Position numbers and translations under genes: made by a program. The notes beneath the pieces are model-generated. The model saw only the letters and a program-made list of their open reading frames with translations, was not told the DNA's origin and made no database searches. Below, piece by piece: positions 34,489 to 43,376 of a DNA stretch of 64,000 bases. Source of the DNA: Nitrospirae bacterium MYbin3 (GTDB taxonomy: Bacteria; Nitrospirota; Thermodesulfovibrionia; Thermodesulfovibrionales; Dissulfurispiraceae); NCBI GenBank assembly GCA_002753335.1, contig PEAD01000011.1, positions 1 through 64,000 on the forward strand, in the 5' to 3' direction. Each line of letters begins with the position of its first letter. Position 1 is the stretch's first letter.

Positions 34489-35796
34489 TTAGGGTTTAAC
34501 CATTGTTTTTGCAAGTCTCACAAACTGTACTATCGGCCTTTTGGATGGACAGACAAAGGTGCATGAGCCGCACTCAAAGCAGTCAAAAAGATTATATGCC
34601 TTTGCATCTTCATAAAAGCCTTTTTCTGAATAAACGCTCAGCATCGAAGGTATCAGGCCCATAGGGCATGCGTCAATACATCTGCCGCAACGAATGCAGG
34701 GGCCGAACTCATCGAGGTGAAAGGCCTCTGATTCAGGAAGCACCAGCACACCCGAAGTTCCTTTGGTAACCGGCGTTTCTGTCGAATAAACAGCAAAGCC
34801 CATCATCGGGCCGCCCGATATCACCTTTGCTGCTTCGGAGCTATATCCGCCGCAATCTTCTATGAGTTCAGAAACGAGAGTTCCGATTTTTACAAGAAGG
34901 TTCCTTGGCTCTTTAATGCCCTCTCCTGTAACCGTAACAACCCGCTCAACAAGCGGCTTTCCATACCTTGCGGCTTCATATACCGCAATTGCGGTGCCTA
35001 TATTCTGCACCACAACGCCCACATCCATCGGAAGAGCCCTCGGAGGAACCTCACGGTCAGCGCAGGCCTTTATCAGCATTTTTTCTGCTCCTTGAGGATA
35101 TTTGACCTCAAGTGCGCAGACCTGAATATTCTGTTCTCCTGAAACAGCATTTTTCATTATCTCTATAGCGTCAGGCTTGTTGTTCTCTATGCCGATAAAT
35201 CCTTTATTAACACCAATAATCTTCATCAAAACCTTCAGGCCTTCGATTATATCCTTAGGCCTTTCTATCATTAACCGGTAATCTGCGGTTAGATACGGCT
35301 CACACTCCGCACCGTTTATTATGACCACATCAATAGGCTTTTCCTTTGGCGGCGAGAGTTTGACATGCGCAGGAAATGCTGCCCCCCCCATGCCTACAAT
35401 TCCGGCATCTTTAACCTTTGTTTTGAGTTCGTCGGGAGAGAGGTTCATATAATCCGAGTTGTCTTTCAATGCAGTCCATTCGTCTGTTCCGGAGTTTTCG
35501 ATAACCACAGAGGGTACTAAGCGGCCTGTTGCAACAGGGAAATCGGCAATAGCGACAACCTTGCCCGAAACAGAAGAATGCACAGGCGACGAAACAAAGC
35601 CTTCGGGCGTGCCCACCACCTCGCCCCTTTTCACTTCCTGCCCTATGCTAACCGCAAGCTTGCAGGGCGCACCGATATGCTGGGATAAAGGAATGACAAC
35701 CCTTTTAGGAGAACGGGCAGGGGTTATCTCTTTGCCTTTTGAAAGCTCTTTTTTATCAGGAGGATGTATTCCCCCCTTAAATGTTGCCAAAGCCAT
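34489..35796 (-). CDS. rnfC: Rnf complex subunit RnfC
   Basis: Peripheral NADH-binding Rnf subunit, 435 residues, homologous to the 51-kDa subunit of complex I. N-terminal FKGGIHPPDKK is typical. VGMGGAAFPAHVK forms the nucleotide/FMN loop and INGAECEPYLTADYRLM is the signature. Two [4Fe-4S] motifs are at the C-terminus (CIRCGRCIDACP and CFECGSCTFVCP). First gene of the operon, behind CCGGAGGAG. It reduces NAD+ with electrons from RnfB, coupled to Na+ or H+ export. Confidence 0.96.
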   Translation of the reverse strand: MALATFKGGIHPPDKKELSKGKEITPARSPKRVVIPLSQHIGAPCKLAVSIGQEVKRGEVVGTPEGFVSSPVHSSVSGKVVAIADFPVATGRLVPSVVIENSGTDEWTALKDNSDYMNLSPDELKTKVKDAGIVGMGGAAFPAHVKLSPPKEKPIDVVIINGAECEPYLTADYRLMIERPKDIIEGLKVLMKIIGVNKGFIGIENNKPDAIEIMKNAVSGEQNIQVCALEVKYPQGAEKMLIKACADREVPPRALPMDVGVVVQNIGTAIAVYEAARYGKPLVERVVTVTGEGIKEPRNLLVKIGTLVSELIEDCGGYSSEAAKVISGGPMMGFAVYSTETPVTKGTSGVLVLPESEAFHLDEFGPCIRCGRCIDACPMGLIPSMLSVYSEKGFYEDAKAYNLFDCFECGSCTFVCPSKRPIVQFVRLAKTMVKP

Positions 35797-35843
35797 TTAA
35801 TGCTCCTCCGGATTCGAACATAAAACCGCAAAAAAGTCTTTAA

Positions 35844-35873
35844 GTAATAACATTACAATCTTGAAGATGTCAA
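35844..35873 (-). promoter_or_regulatory. Promoter of the rnf operon
   Basis: Perfect TTGACA (35873-35868), an 18-base spacer and TATTAC (35849-35844). It leaves a leader of about 40 bases with a good Shine-Dalgarno before rnfC. Confidence 0.5.
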
Positions 35874-35917
35874 GAATTTTTGATACTGAATGAAGATTGG
35901 TTATTAACACATAAACA

Positions 35918-36433
35918 TCAAAGCTTGGCCAATGCTTTTTTTATCAGTTTATCTTTTTTAGAGGGTTGGTAAGCGCTGCCTTTATAATCGGGTAGGCATT
36001 CATCATCTTCGTCTTTAAAATATCGGGGGGAATTTTCTGCAGTCTTATCAGACAAATCTTTTTTCACTATACCCAAAACTCTTTCATAAAATTTTTCTGA
36101 AGATACAGGAATCGAATTAACATGCCATGCATGATTTGCTATATCCCGGTCCGAACTGACCACAATCCACTCTTTTCTCTGCGCCGATACAATGCGCTTT
36201 ATCACATCGTCTGCGCGCTCGCCGAGCTTTGAATATATTATTTTTACGCCGCCTCTTGCCGAGACATTTTCTGCCGCAGCCCCGCTTTTGTGGCCGTCAA
36301 AAACTACGGTTATATCATGGCTTCTTTTCAGTTTGTATTCTATAAGAATTTCTATAAGACCGTGCCGTGCCTTTTCCATGTCTCTGTGAAAAATGCCGAT
36401 GACATTGTAGCCGTCTATAATTATAGGCGCGAT
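35918..36433 (-). CDS. YacP-like NYN-domain ribonuclease, apparent ATC start
   Basis: NYN/PIN-fold nuclease of the YacP (Rae1) family, about 172 residues; relatives cut RNA, in Bacillus on the ribosome. Metal-binding acidic residues sit in APIIIDGYNVIG (residues 2-13), TVVFDGHKSG, GERADDVIKRI and VVSSDRDIA. The first Asp motif lies upstream of the first in-frame ATG (36379), and the frame is closed by a stop before any ATG, GTG or TTG. The sequence aligns with the usual Met at an ATC codon (36433) placed seven bases after a perfect AGGAGG. I infer initiation at ATC, or an ATG misread as ATC. It is coupled to the zinc-ribbon gene just upstream. Confidence 0.78.
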   Translation of the reverse strand: MAPIIIDGYNVIGIFHRDMEKARHGLIEILIEYKLKRSHDITVVFDGHKSGAAAENVSARGGVKIIYSKLGERADDVIKRIVSAQRKEWIVVSSDRDIANHAWHVNSIPVSSEKFYERVLGIVKKDLSDKTAENSPRYFKDEDDECLPDYKGSAYQPSKKDKLIKKALAKL

Positions 36434-36455
36434 GTTAGAGCCTCCTGCGACATTT

Positions 36456-36626
36456 TCATGCCCTATTGCATGGCCTTGCCGCTATACGGTTCCATGTAAT
36501 TTCGTCTATCTCCTCAAGGCAATCAGAAATCCTGAATTCTCTGCCGCATGCCACGCACCGGAAGAAAACGGTCTTTCAGGTTGACGCTAAATCGAGTCTT
36601 GCCCCGCAAATCCTGCATTTCATCAT
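36456..36626 (-). CDS. Small zinc-ribbon protein with in-frame UGA
   Basis: A 56-codon frame that reads as one protein if codon 17 (TGA at 36578-36576) is translated. Before it come MMKCRICGARLDLAST; after it, in the same frame, come KTVFFRCVACGREF, then ISDCLEEIDEITWNRIAARP. The two CxxC pairs flanking the UGA make a typical treble-clef/zinc-ribbon, so both halves belong together. The UGA could be a sequencing error, a nonsense mutation, readthrough, or selenocysteine. A small stem-loop (CCGGTGC/GCAT-CGG, loop GTG) starts 14 bases after the UGA. The stop lies ten bases before the Shine-Dalgarno of the NYN nuclease gene, so the two are one operon. Confidence 0.6.
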
Positions 36627-36672
36627 AATAAATACTCTGGCAAAAACATAATTTTTACTATACCATACAGCG

Positions 36673-37191
36673 GTGGAGCTGCTGAATCTGTTGAACAAGA
36701 ACCTCTCATTCAAAAATAAGGCGAATTGGGATAAAACGCTTTTGCTTCTTGAAAATGCGTTTAAAGCCCCCGAAATGCTCAGGCTTAAAGGAGTTGCGCT
36801 ATCATTGGTTGAAGCTGTACGTCTAATGGACGGCTTTATACAGGAAAACAGCGCGCAAGTCTGCCCCGACTGCGTCAAGGTTTGCTGCAAAAACACCCAC
36901 TCTTATTACGACCACGAAGACCTTATTTTTATCTATTCTTTGGGCAGAAAAGCACCTGAGTATGCACCCGAAATCGATGATGAAGATGCCTGTCAGTTCA
37001 TTTCCGAAAAAGGATGCACAATCGAAAGAGCGTTCAGGCCGTTCAGGTGCAACTGGTATTTTTGTGATCCTCTAATCAAGCATATGGAAGAGGGGCCTCA
37101 AAAAGCTTACCGAAAATTTATCGCGATATTTCACGATGCGATAGACTTAAGGCGCAGGCTTGTCGAGGATTTTTTTATGCTTCAAAAATAG
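36673..37191 (+). CDS. YkgJ-family cysteine cluster protein
   Basis: A 172-residue protein with the metal-chelating cysteine pattern of the YkgJ (CxxCxxxCC) family: CPDCVKVCC, then DACQFISEKGCTIERAFRPFRCNWYFC. Members are thought to bind zinc or iron-sulfur; cellular role unknown. The N-terminal 60 residues are helical. It starts with GTG and has no Shine-Dalgarno. A TATACC hexamer ends eight bases upstream, so it too may be leaderless. It is divergent from the zinc-ribbon/NYN nuclease pair. Confidence 0.78.
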   Translation: MELLNLLNKNLSFKNKANWDKTLLLLENAFKAPEMLRLKGVALSLVEAVRLMDGFIQENSAQVCPDCVKVCCKNTHSYYDHEDLIFIYSLGRKAPEYAPEIDDEDACQFISEKGCTIERAFRPFRCNWYFCDPLIKHMEEGPQKAYRKFIAIFHDAIDLRRRLVEDFFMLQK

Positions 37192-37255
37192 AGTTGAAGC
37201 TTTAGCCTGTTGCTGTGGTATTATTATCGAATAAAACGCCTAAGGAGAGAGAACC

Positions 37256-38155
37256 ATGCTTAATGATGAGCAACTTTACAGGCACCTTCTTGATGAGATG
37301 CATGACGGCATCTACATTGTTGATAAAGATAAAAACATAACCTACTGGAACAAGTCGGCCGAGAGGCTGACCGGCTACAAAGCTACCGATACAATAGGTT
37401 CGCACTGTTCAGGCGATATATTAATGCATTGCGACAAAGGCGGCGCCACCCTCTGCAAAAAGTTCTGTCCCGTAAACGAATCTATAACAAACGGCAAAAG
37501 ATTTGAAGCTGAGGTCTATCTACAACACAGGGAAGGCCACAGGGTTCCTGTGCTTATGTGCATATCCCCGCTCATCGATAAAGAGGGCAAAATTACCGGT
37601 GCGGTCGAAATATTCAGCGACCACTCTTGGAGCGTTGCGGCGGTTGACAGAATAGAAGAGCTTCGCAAAATAGCGCTTCTGGACGCCCTTACTGAAGTCG
37701 CAAACAGACGGTTCATAGAGATAAGCATCTCGAATCTTTTATCCGGCATGAAGCGTTATAACTTCCCGTTCGGCTTGCTTTTCGTAGATGTTGATCATTT
37801 CAAAAAAATTAATGACACTTACGGACATGAAATTGGGGACAGGATTTTAAAGATAATAGCAAAATCATTAAGCAGTACTTTAAGGCCTCTTGATGTAATC
37901 GGCCGGTGGGGCGGAGAGGAATTCGTGGTTTTGCTTCTTCATGCTACACACGAAAATCTGACCGCAGTAGCAACCCGTTTGCGCCTGCTCGTTGAAAATT
38001 CTTTCCTCAACACAGAAAATGGCGTAATACGCACAACCGTTTCTATTGGCGGCACCGTTGCAACCGCTGATGACACTATAGAAACAGTAATCAAGCGTGC
38101 AGATGAGCTTATGTACCAGAGCAAACAAAAAGGCAGGAACTGTGTAACTATTTAG
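37256..38155 (+). CDS. PAS-GGDEF diguanylate cyclase
   Basis: Makes c-di-GMP from two GTP. It has 299 residues and no TM helix. An N-terminal PAS domain (about 1-120: DGIYIVDKDKNITYWNKSAERLTGY) includes several Cys (CSGDILMHCDKGGATLCKKFC), which could hold a redox-sensitive or metal site (inference). The GGDEF domain (about 135-299) has FVDVDHFKKINDTYGHEIGD and the active-site GRWGGEEF. RPLD five residues earlier is the inhibitory I-site. AAGGAGAG precedes the ATG. Its last eight bases overlap the 3' end of lpxK on the other strand. It would oppose the HD-GYP protein in this window. Confidence 0.93.
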   Translation: MLNDEQLYRHLLDEMHDGIYIVDKDKNITYWNKSAERLTGYKATDTIGSHCSGDILMHCDKGGATLCKKFCPVNESITNGKRFEAEVYLQHREGHRVPVLMCISPLIDKEGKITGAVEIFSDHSWSVAAVDRIEELRKIALLDALTEVANRRFIEISISNLLSGMKRYNFPFGLLFVDVDHFKKINDTYGHEIGDRILKIIAKSLSSTLRPLDVIGRWGGEEFVVLLLHATHENLTAVATRLRLLVENSFLNTENGVIRTTVSIGGTVATADDTIETVIKRADELMYQSKQKGRNCVTI

Positions 38156-39194
38156 GCTCTGGGTTGTCGTTTAGTTTTTGTTCTATAAAAGACAAGACAT
38201 CATCATTCAATTTTAGTTTGGCGCGCGCAAACAAAATATTTTTACGAAGGTTAAGCGCCCTAATCTTAACCCCGTCTTTTTCGGTAGCGAGTATATATTC
38301 GGCATCGGCTTTCTCTGCACGGCCGCAAACAAAATCGATATCCGCCTGCCGGTATCTATAGTGGTCCCTAAACGAAACGAAATCGCAAACCTCAATTCCT
38401 ATAGAAATAAGCGTGTTCTTGAATGATTCGGGCCGGGCTATGCCGCAGAAGGCGATTGCCTTTTTGCCTTTTAGCGATTCTTGGGCAAAATCCCTGCCAC
38501 CTATATCTATAAATGAATCAACAGCATATTCTGCGAATGAAACCCTTGCGCCAGAATTCAAGGCTTTAATCTCTTCTAAAAGCCCGCTGTTTCTTGTTTT
38601 TGTCACAAGTATAGCATCAGCCCGCTTAAGCTCTTCAAGCGGCTCACGCAGAATGCCTAACGGCAGCAACCGCCTGTTGCCAAAAGGGCTAGCGCCATCC
38701 AAAAGAACGACATCAACATCCCTGTAAAGCTTCCAGTGCTGAAAACCGTCATCGAGAATAAAAACCAACTTGTTCCTATGCTCGCCAGAAAGATAACTTA
38801 TTGCAAAATTGCCGCCTTCATGTCTATCCGCACATTTCACAACCGGCATATTTTTAAGCTTTTCTGCCATCAGCAAAGGCTCGTCTCCGGCTTCCTCTAC
38901 AGACTCGCAAAACTGAGGATTGCCGGACAATTCTAATGTGTTAATATTTTTTTTACTGCCTACAAAACAGGGGCCTGCAGCCTTTCCCATGTAGCCACGT
39001 GTTAATATTACCGGTGCGTAGCCCTTGATCCTTAGCCCTTCGGCAAGAGCAATAGCAGCAGGGGTTTTGCCTGTGCCTCCGGTTGTGATATTGCCGATGC
39101 TTATGACCTTGAACGGAAGATGTTTTTGATGTTTAAACCAGTAATTTTTTTTAATGCTGCATCCGAACGAATAAATTGCTTCAAGAAATGTCAT
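38148..39194 (-). CDS. lpxK: Tetraacyldisaccharide 4'-kinase
   Basis: Adds the 4'-phosphate of lipid A at the inner membrane. It has 348 residues. N-terminal membrane-associated helix, then the P-loop variant VISIGNITTGGTGKTP, ILTRGYMGK, GDEPLLMAEKL, and FILDDGFQHWKLYRDVDVVLLD with the catalytic DDGFQH. Last gene of the leftward envelope operon. Its ATG overlaps the waaA stop by four bases. Confidence 0.96.
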   Translation of the reverse strand: MTFLEAIYSFGCSIKKNYWFKHQKHLPFKVISIGNITTGGTGKTPAAIALAEGLRIKGYAPVILTRGYMGKAAGPCFVGSKKNINTLELSGNPQFCESVEEAGDEPLLMAEKLKNMPVVKCADRHEGGNFAISYLSGEHRNKLVFILDDGFQHWKLYRDVDVVLLDGASPFGNRRLLPLGILREPLEELKRADAILVTKTRNSGLLEEIKALNSGARVSFAEYAVDSFIDIGGRDFAQESLKGKKAIAFCGIARPESFKNTLISIGIEVCDFVSFRDHYRYRQADIDFVCGRAEKADAEYILATEKDGVKIRALNLRKNILFARAKLKLNDDVLSFIEQKLNDNPEPK

Positions 39195-40444
39195 AGGTAT
39201 CGTCCGACAATTTCAAGCGCTTTTTCTGAAACACCGGCGTTCTGTTCATAAAGTTCTTGTGCCTTGCGCCCCATCGCGTCTTTTATATCCTGAGAATCTA
39301 AAATTTTCTTAAGTGTAAACACAAGCTCTTCTTGCTGTGTTTGCATTGCCGCGCCTGATTCATAAAAGTCTTTCATAAACGGAAAGTTTTCCATATGCGG
39401 CCCGCAAACAACCGCCTTGCCCCAGCATGCCGGTTCAAGCGGGTTCTGACCGCCATGGGGGATAAAACTTCCGCCCATAACCGCAATGTCCACAGCTCCA
39501 TATACAGACGAAAGCTCCCCTATCACATCAAGCAAGACAACTGTTCCTGATAGAGAATTGGCAGCATACAACAGCTTAAGCTCCGACCGTTTAGTCATCT
39601 GCAATCCCTTCTTTTCAACAAGCTCCTCCACCTCTTTAAACCTCTCGGGGTGTCGCGGCGCAAGTATAAGGTTTAGATTGTCGAACCGCTGTTTCAGCTC
39701 TGCATATGCATCAAGCAAAATCTCTTCTTCTCGCCTGTGAGTGCTTCCGCCTATAATTATCTGGCCCTTTAAAACAGCGGTCCACTCCGGTGTTGATGCA
39801 GGCCTCGGGGTGTCAAACTTCAGATTGCCTAACGCGACAACCTTTCTGGGTTCTGCTCCAAGAGCGATCATTCTTTCGGCATAGATTTTATTTTGCATAC
39901 AAAAAAGGCTTATATTGCTGAGCACATCTTTTAGAAAAAACTTCAGCTTTAAATATCCTGAAAAAGACTTCTCTGAAATCCTTCCGTTTAAAAGAAGAAC
40001 CGGAACTCCCGCCCTTTCTGCTTCGCCTATCATATTTGGCCAGAGCTCGGTCTCCATTATTACGAGCAAAGAGGGGGCCAGGCTTTTTATCGCACTGCGA
40101 ACTGTACTGCCTAAATCAAATGGAACATAGATAACATTTGCTATACTGCCGAGCCGTTCATTTGCAACTTTTTGGCCGGTATCGGTAACTGTTGAAAGGA
40201 CTATTTCTGTTTGCGGATATTTTTCTTTTATCTTTTTTATAAAAGGCGCAACAGCAATCGTCTCTCCGACAGAGACCGCATGTATCCATATAGTCTTTTG
40301 ATGCCGGTTGTTTTGTGATGGGCCAATAAAGCCCAATCTTTCTTTAAGCCAGCGTTTTCTAAGGTCTTTAGGCCGCTTCAGATATTCGAAAGGCAGGATA
40401 AAACAAAGCGCAGCAAAATAAATTATAGTGTATATAAAACGCAT
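39191..40444 (-). CDS. waaA: Kdo transferase WaaA
   Basis: Transfers Kdo from CMP-Kdo to lipid IVA. It has 417 residues. A membrane anchor lies at the N-terminus (IYTIIYFAALCFILPFEYL). IWIHAVSVGETIAVAPFI has the catalytic Glu, PSLLVIMETELWPNMI follows, and the C-terminal glycosyltransferase domain has GGSTHRREEEILLDAY and GGSFIPHGGQNPLEPACWGK. The Kdo donor path is supported by kdsB elsewhere in the window. It lies six bases downstream of msbA. The number of Kdo residues added cannot be read from sequence. Confidence 0.96.
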   Translation of the reverse strand: MRFIYTIIYFAALCFILPFEYLKRPKDLRKRWLKERLGFIGPSQNNRHQKTIWIHAVSVGETIAVAPFIKKIKEKYPQTEIVLSTVTDTGQKVANERLGSIANVIYVPFDLGSTVRSAIKSLAPSLLVIMETELWPNMIGEAERAGVPVLLLNGRISEKSFSGYLKLKFFLKDVLSNISLFCMQNKIYAERMIALGAEPRKVVALGNLKFDTPRPASTPEWTAVLKGQIIIGGSTHRREEEILLDAYAELKQRFDNLNLILAPRHPERFKEVEELVEKKGLQMTKRSELKLLYAANSLSGTVVLLDVIGELSSVYGAVDIAVMGGSFIPHGGQNPLEPACWGKAVVCGPHMENFPFMKDFYESGAAMQTQQEELVFTLKKILDSQDIKDAMGRKAQELYEQNAGVSEKALEIVGRYL

Positions 40445-40450
40445 TCCGCG

Positions 40451-42178
40451 TTATAAATTGTCCGTTTCTCCGGCCGAAAGTTGGAGATCATAAAGCCTTC
40501 TGTATGTGCCGCCGCTTTTCATAAGCTCTTCGTGGGAGCCTGTCTCGACTATTCTGCCTTTTTCCAGAACCACAATTCTATCAGCCTTTTTAACAGTCGA
40601 AAGCCTGTGGGCTATAACAAAAGTGGTCCGGTTCTGCATTAGAGTATCGAGCGCCATCTGCACCTTCATTTCGGATTCTGTATCGAGCGACGAAGTTGCC
40701 TCATCAAGAATAAGGATTGGCGGATTTTTAAGAATAGCGCGGGCTATCGAAAGTCTTTGTCTCTGCCCGCCGGACACCATTACTCCGCGCTCGCCGATTA
40801 TAGTATCGTAGCCGTTCGGAAGTTCTAGTATGAACTCATGCGCGTAGGCAGCTTTTGCGGCCGCAATAATTTCGTCTTCCGAAGCGCCTGGATTACCAAA
40901 AAGTATGTTGGCCTTAGCCGTATCGTTAAAGAGTATGATGTCCTGACTTACAAGCCCTATCTGTTCACGAAGCGATGCTAGTTTTGCGTTTTTTATATCG
41001 ACCCCATCGATAAATATTCCACCCGAAACAGTATCGTAAAATCTCGGCACCAAATCCGCAAGGCTCGTCTTTCCTGCCCCGCTCCTGCCCACTATCGCTA
41101 TTATCTCGCCTCTTTTCACTTCAAGGTTTATGTTGCTGAGAACATCATTCTTGGAAAGAGGATACCTGAAGGAGACATCTTTAAACTCGATTGAGCATTG
41201 CATAGGCGCAAGCTCTTCATTGCCGTCAGCCTCACATGTTTTTGCAAACAGATCGTCGAGTCTTTCAAGCGCCGCCCTCGACTTTTGAATCCCGTTGTTT
41301 GCCGAAGCAAGCCGTTTGGCCGGAGTGTAAACCATAAATATCGCGGCAAGAAACGAAAAGAAATCACCTGGGCTTATGCTCTCTGCAATTACAAGCCTGC
41401 CGCCGTACCACAGCACAAATGCTATGCCGACCCCCCCCACAACTTCCATAAGCAGCGAGGTGAACTCCATCAACCTTGTTGAACGCATCAGGTCCCGATA
41501 GAAATCCTGATTTTTCCCCGAAAAAATATCCATAAGAGCCTGTTCGCGCCTGAACACCTTTACCATTTTTATGCCGCCAAAGGTTTCTGCCAAGAACTCT
41601 GTGATAATCGATATTTTTTTGTGCGCTTCTATGCTTACCGTCTTTAATCTCTTCCCAAGCTTTTGTACTCCATAAAAAGCGGCCGGAAAAACCGTAATAG
41701 CAAGAATCGCAAGCTCCCACTTTCTGTAAAAGGCCACGCCGAGAAGAACCACAAGGGTGGCTCCTTCAACAAATATATCTTTTACAGCCCCGGCCATAAA
41801 AGACTGGAGCTGCCCGGCATCGTTGATTACTCTCGATAGAATCGAACTTGTTGACTCTTTTTTAAATTCGTTCACAGGCAAAAATAAAAGATGTCTATAA
41901 AGATGATTCCATATATCCCGCATCACCTTCGCGCCGGTTGACCTCATCAGGTAAGCCTGACAGAACGAAAAAACCCCTCGAAGCAGAAAAACAACAAGCA
42001 CTCCAAAAGGAAGCAGCGCAAGGAGAGCAGCATCTTTCTTCAAGAAAATGCCGTCGAGAGCCGGCTTTACAAGCCACGCCAATGCCCCGTTCATTCCGGA
42101 TATGAGAAGGCTAAGAACAATTGCAAGCAGCATGCGGCCCCAGTATGGCTTGACCAGCATAAGCATCCGTTTAAACAT
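40451..42178 (-). CDS. msbA: Lipid A export ABC transporter MsbA
   Basis: Flips core-lipid A across the inner membrane. A half-transporter of 575 residues: six TM helices in the first 320, then a nucleotide-binding domain with Walker A GRSGAGKTSLADL, signature VSGGQRQRLSIARAIL, Walker B ILILDEATSSLD and switch His in VIAHRLST. The ATG at 42178 follows GGAGG by nine bases and overlaps the lpxB stop by eight bases; a start eight codons earlier is less likely. The context between lpxB and waaA supports lipid A as substrate. Confidence 0.95.
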   Translation of the reverse strand: MFKRMLMLVKPYWGRMLLAIVLSLLISGMNGALAWLVKPALDGIFLKKDAALLALLPFGVLVVFLLRGVFSFCQAYLMRSTGAKVMRDIWNHLYRHLLFLPVNEFKKESTSSILSRVINDAGQLQSFMAGAVKDIFVEGATLVVLLGVAFYRKWELAILAITVFPAAFYGVQKLGKRLKTVSIEAHKKISIITEFLAETFGGIKMVKVFRREQALMDIFSGKNQDFYRDLMRSTRLMEFTSLLMEVVGGVGIAFVLWYGGRLVIAESISPGDFFSFLAAIFMVYTPAKRLASANNGIQKSRAALERLDDLFAKTCEADGNEELAPMQCSIEFKDVSFRYPLSKNDVLSNINLEVKRGEIIAIVGRSGAGKTSLADLVPRFYDTVSGGIFIDGVDIKNAKLASLREQIGLVSQDIILFNDTAKANILFGNPGASEDEIIAAAKAAYAHEFILELPNGYDTIIGERGVMVSGGQRQRLSIARAILKNPPILILDEATSSLDTESEMKVQMALDTLMQNRTTFVIAHRLSTVKKADRIVVLEKGRIVETGSHEELMKSGGTYRRLYDLQLSAGETDNL

Positions 42179-43376
42179 AGTTTCTCGCCTCCAGCTCTTC
42201 AACCATCAGAGCAACTTTTCCGGATGCGCTTTTATCAATAAAATAATCAGCAACCACCTTAAATTGAGCCTGCAGTTCGTTCTCATAAGCTTTGTCATCT
42301 AAGATTCTGCTTAATTCGGCGCAAACATTTTCGCTGGACGCATCAGCCTGCAGAAGTTCCTTTATCCTGATCCCATCTTTTTGCATAAAATCGAGTATTA
42401 CATTTGCAAGGGAGAAATGTTGGATCTTGACCACCAGCCTGCCCACAAAATAGCTGAATGCCGAAACTTTATACATCACCACCATCGGCACCCTAAGAAC
42501 CGCAGCCTGCAAAGTAGAGGTGCCTGATGCTATAACCGAAGCATCTGCAGATAAAAGCGCTTCTATAGAGTTTTCGACGATTATCAGCTGCCCCGCAGAA
42601 AATAATTTCAGCATGCCAAGCATCTCAGCACGAACCTCCGGATTTAAATTGGGAGCGACCGGCATCACAAACTGAAATCCACGATCCCTGATTCTGGCAT
42701 CATTCATCGAATCTATTATAACCGGCATTAGCTTCAATATCTCATGCCGGCGGCTTCCGGGCATAAGAGCCATCGTTGCTTTTGCTGGATCAAGGCCGAG
42801 TTTTTTACGGAATGTCTGTTTTAGCTCCTCAGAACCGATTTGCGGAACCGCAAACCCGGCGCCGGCAAGAACTTCTGTTATCTCGTCTATTATAGGATGG
42901 CCTACAAATTCGCACTCAACCCCTGCATCATGATACAGTTTTTCCTCAAAGGGAAGTATAAGCGCCATTTTATGAATGATTCTCTTGAGGGTATTTATTC
43001 TGTTCTTGCGCCACGCCCAGACCTGCGGGCTCACATAATAAAGTATTGCTGCTCCCTGCCCCTTTACGGCTTGGGCAATGCGCATATTGAAATCAGGATA
43101 ATCTATGAGAACAAGAACCTGCGGCCTGAGAGTTTTTATGGCGGTCAATATTTTTTGAAAAGTTTTTTGTGTTTCTAAGAGCGTTTTAAACACCTCTGTC
43201 AACCCAAATGAAGCGGTTATCCCAGAAATCAGCTCCACACCGGCTGCAGCCATCTTCTCCCCGCCCATTCCTGTTATGCTTATTTCGCGGTGCCTCTTCT
43301 TAAGCTCTCGGGCAAGCAGCGCGCCGTACAACTCGCCGGAGCTTTCCCCGGCGATTATCATCACCCTTTCAAGCAT
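42171..43376 (-). CDS. lpxB: Lipid A disaccharide synthase
   Basis: Joins UDP-2,3-diacylglucosamine and lipid X. It has 401 residues of the GT-B (GT19) fold. N-terminal IIAGESSGELYGALLARELK, ISGITASFGLTEV, DYPDFNMRIAQAVKG, and the donor-site segments YYVSPQVWAWRKNRI, LPFEEKLYHDAGVECEFVGHP and LMPGSRRHEI are all typical. It starts within the aminotransferase 3' end (16-base overlap). Position behind the GnnA/GnnB pair suggests its substrates may carry 3-amino sugars. Confidence 0.96.
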   Translation of the reverse strand: MLERVMIIAGESSGELYGALLARELKKRHREISITGMGGEKMAAAGVELISGITASFGLTEVFKTLLETQKTFQKILTAIKTLRPQVLVLIDYPDFNMRIAQAVKGQGAAILYYVSPQVWAWRKNRINTLKRIIHKMALILPFEEKLYHDAGVECEFVGHPIIDEITEVLAGAGFAVPQIGSEELKQTFRKKLGLDPAKATMALMPGSRRHEILKLMPVIIDSMNDARIRDRGFQFVMPVAPNLNPEVRAEMLGMLKLFSAGQLIIVENSIEALLSADASVIASGTSTLQAAVLRVPMVVMYKVSAFSYFVGRLVVKIQHFSLANVILDFMQKDGIRIKELLQADASSENVCAELSRILDDKAYENELQAQFKVVADYFIDKSASGKVALMVEELEARNYV

